From NCBI RefSeq assembly GCF_945956895.1, contig NZ_CAMFJF010000002.1, forward strand, positions 1-64,000: a DNA stretch of 64,000 nucleotides. The letters run 5' to 3'. Positions 62,112 through 64,000 of the stretch are shown here, piece after piece (position 1 is the stretch's first letter; every line of letters starts with the position of its first letter). The position numbers and the translations under genes were made by a program. A model generated the notes under the pieces. That model saw only the letters and a program-made list of their open reading frames with translations. It had not been told where the DNA came from and made no database searches. The DNA is from an uncultured Allobosea sp. (GTDB lineage: Bacteria; Pseudomonadota; Alphaproteobacteria; Rhizobiales; Beijerinckiaceae).

Positions 62112-62203
62112 CCGTCATCCCGGACGGAGCACAGCGGAGATCCGGGATCCATCGTAGAGCGGCGGCGCCTTACGATGGATCCCGGGTCAAGCCCGGGATG
62201 ACG
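62112..62203. repeat. Palindromic dispersed repeat, family B, copy 3
   Basis: CCGTCATCCCGGACGGAGC at one end, GATCCATCGTA/TACGATGGATC inner arms and CCCGGGTCAAGCCCGGGATGACG at the other, in the opposite orientation to the copies at 50108 and 51853. Confidence 0.85.
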
Positions 62204-62231
62204 AGGCGGTTCAGGAGAAAAACGAGCGCGC

Positions 62232-63584
62232 TCAGGGCTTGAGCTGCGGCACCTGCTTCGGTGAGTTCAGGTCGAAGCTCTTGTTGAGCAGTGGATCGCG
62301 CGTCGTCCCTTCGGAGGCGTCGAAAGCGCGCGCGCGCGTTCCGGGCACGCCTCCGGTCGGCTGCGCGACGGGAAAACCGGCCGAGCCGGCATTATCGGCT
62401 GCTGGCTGGGTCATGGCAGGCGCTTCCGTGCGGTTGTCAGGGCCTGCGGGCGGCTCGACCTTGTCGACGCTATCCACTGGGGGCTTTCCGCCCTGCTGCT
62501 GGCTGCGCGTCGTCTCGATCTGGCGCCAGCGCCCGACATTGCGGTTGTGCTGGTCCAGCGTCTCGGCGAAGGCGTGGCCGCCGCTGCCATCGGCGACGAA
62601 ATAGAGGTCCTTGGTCCGCGAGTGATTGACCACTGCTTCCATGGCGGCGCGGCCGGGATTGGCGATCGGCCCCGGCGGCAGGCCGGTGATGACATAAGTG
62701 TTGTAGGGCGTCGCCTGCGTGATCTCGTTGCGCTGGATCGGCCGGCCGAGCGTGCCCTTGCCGCCGACGAGGCCGTAGACGATCGTCGGGTCGGATTGCA
62801 GCTTCATCTTCTGGTTGAGACGGTTGATGAAGACCCCGGCGACGCGCGGACGCTCGTCGGCGCGGCCGGTCTCCTTCTCGACGATCGACGCCAGGACGAC
62901 GAGTTCCTGCGGCGTCTTGATCGGCAGGTCGGCGGGTTTGCGCGCCCAAATCCGCTCTACAAGCCGGCTCTGGGCGACAGCCATGCTCTCGAGCATCGCC
63001 TTGCGCGAGAAACCGCGCGGGAATCGGTAGGTATCTGGGAGGATCGAGCCTTCCTTCGGCACCTGGGAGATCTCGCCGGTCAGCAATTCGTTACTGCGCA
63101 GCCGCTCGACGATCTGCTCGCTCGTCAGCCCCTCAGGCACGGTGATCGAATGCTCGACCACCTTACCGCTGGAGATGATGCCGAGGATCTCCTGCGGGCT
63201 GACGCGGGCCTTGAACAGGTATTCGCCGGCCTGGAGCTTGTGCCAGTCGCCGCCGATGATCGCCGCGACGCGGAAGCTCAACGGATGCTCGATCAGCCCT
63301 TCGCGCTGCAGCAGCTCGGTGATCTCGGTGAGCCCGTTCTCCTTCGGAATGATGAGGACGCGGTCGCTGGCCAACGGCCCGGGCGCCTTGCTCTGGTTCG
63401 AGACGATTGCGATCCCGGCACCGACCACGCCGGCACCGACGAGCGCAATCGTGAACAGGCCGCTCAGCATCGACAGGAAGGGGCTGCGCCGACGCCGGCG
63501 GACCTTGGGCGGCGGCGCCGGCGGCGCTACGGGCTTGAGGGCCTCGCTCGGACTCTTCGGGGCGACGCGGGGCGTATCATTCAC
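62232..63584 (-). CDS. mltG: Endolytic murein transglycosylase (MltG)
   Basis: 450 residues. A cytoplasmic proline-rich start (KPVAPPAPPPKVRRRRR) is followed by one membrane helix (FTIALVGAGVVGAGIAIV) and a periplasmic YceG domain containing LVVLASIVEKETGRADERPR with the catalytic Glu and GRPIQRNEITQATPYNTYV. It cleaves nascent glycan strands. The GTG at 63584 (VNDTPRV) is the likely start. A long low-complexity C-terminal tail follows the domain. Confidence 0.92.
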   Translation of the reverse strand: MNDTPRVAPKSPSEALKPVAPPAPPPKVRRRRRSPFLSMLSGLFTIALVGAGVVGAGIAIVSNQSKAPGPLASDRVLIIPKENGLTEITELLQREGLIEHPLSFRVAAIIGGDWHKLQAGEYLFKARVSPQEILGIISSGKVVEHSITVPEGLTSEQIVERLRSNELLTGEISQVPKEGSILPDTYRFPRGFSRKAMLESMAVAQSRLVERIWARKPADLPIKTPQELVVLASIVEKETGRADERPRVAGVFINRLNQKMKLQSDPTIVYGLVGGKGTLGRPIQRNEITQATPYNTYVITGLPPGPIANPGRAAMEAVVNHSRTKDLYFVADGSGGHAFAETLDQHNRNVGRWRQIETTRSQQQGGKPPVDSVDKVEPPAGPDNRTEAPAMTQPAADNAGSAGFPVAQPTGGVPGTRARAFDASEGTTRDPLLNKSFDLNSPKQVPQLKP

Positions 63585-63792
63585 GATCAAGACGCTCGCA
63601 GCACGGGGTAGATGATGTCGGCACGGTGCAACCTGGACCGCGCCTGCCGGATTGGACGTCGGCCGCACCGGATCCGGACGACCGCATTAGAGCCGGTTTC
63701 CTTGCGGCTGTGAACGCGGAATCAGGCGTTCGGCCGAGGGTGGCGCAGACTCTACCCAAGATTATGGCGAAACCGCGCTGCTTCGCAGCCCC

Positions 63793-64000
63793 CTACTGGT
63801 CCGGCCGGTAGCGCCGCATCACCAGCGAGGCATTGGTGCCGCCGAAGCCGAAGGAGTTCGACAGGGCGTAATCGATCTCGCGCTTGCGGGCGACATGCGG
63901 CACCAGATCGATCTCGGTCTCGACGGAAGGGTTGTCGAGATTGATCGTCGGCGGCGCGACCTGGTCGCGGATCGCGAGCACGGTGAAGATCGCCTCGATC
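63793..64000 (-). CDS. fabF: 3-oxoacyl-ACP synthase II (FabF), 3' end (partial)
   Basis: The last 68 or so residues, cut by the window edge. REIDYALSNSFGFGGTNASL carries the Asn-Ser-Phe-Gly-Phe-Gly-Gly motif found near the C-terminus of KAS II enzymes. It lies upstream of mltG on the same strand, the usual fabF-mltG order. Confidence 0.93.
   Translation of the reverse strand, partial: IEAIFTVLAIRDQVAPPTINLDNPSVETEIDLVPHVARKREIDYALSNSFGFGGTNASLVMRRYRPDQ

Overview
The window is GC-rich alphaproteobacterial chromosome. Its gene order (gltX-gltA; lpxB-lpxI-lpxA-fabZ-lpxD-bamA-rseP-dxr-cdsA-uppS-frr; pyrH-tsf-rpsB; lptF-lptG-lptD; fabF-mltG-yicC-gmk) is that of the Hyphomicrobiales (Rhizobiales). 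A Bosea-like genus is my best guess, but the genus is inference.

Positions 1 to about 15110 are the right-hand part of a genomic island. It ends in a large serine recombinase that sits directly against a truncated comEC, so the island appears to have integrated into comEC, and its other end lies left of the window. Its cargo includes an AraC-type regulator fragment, a tyrosine recombinase remnant, an exonuclease I-like protein, two secreted proteins of unknown function, two small XRE regulators, a Lon-like AAA ATPase and a RepA-like ATPase. It also carries four copies of a protein family I do not recognise. Each of those four copies is preceded by the same short leader (small hairpin followed by ACCCC), and three of the four are preceded by a strong hairpin terminator that closes the gene upstream.

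Positions 15093-64000 are conserved core chromosome. They cover glutamyl-tRNA synthetase and citrate synthase; the lipid A, outer-membrane assembly and isoprenoid operon; translation factors (frr, tsf, rpsB) and pyrH; a signalling and metabolism stretch (diguanylate cyclase, VOC proteins, WYL regulator, nicotinamidase); dnaE; the lipoprotein release transporter lolCD; proS and coaD; an ABC-F protein; holC and pepA; LPS transport genes lptFGD; pdxA, rsmA, gmk, yicC, mltG; and the 3' end of fabF at the right edge.

The best new signal in the core is upstream of dnaE. A 36-residue single-pass membrane protein, too short for normal gene calling, has a perfect AGGAGGT ribosome site and a promoter whose spacer and start region are filled by two GTTC-N7-GTTC motifs, the alphaproteobacterial LexA (SOS) box. 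This looks like a DNA-damage-induced small membrane protein comparable in logic to Caulobacter SidA. Intergenic gaps also hold several families of long palindromic dispersed repeats, including one elaborate 268-bp palindrome between frr and a VOC gene.
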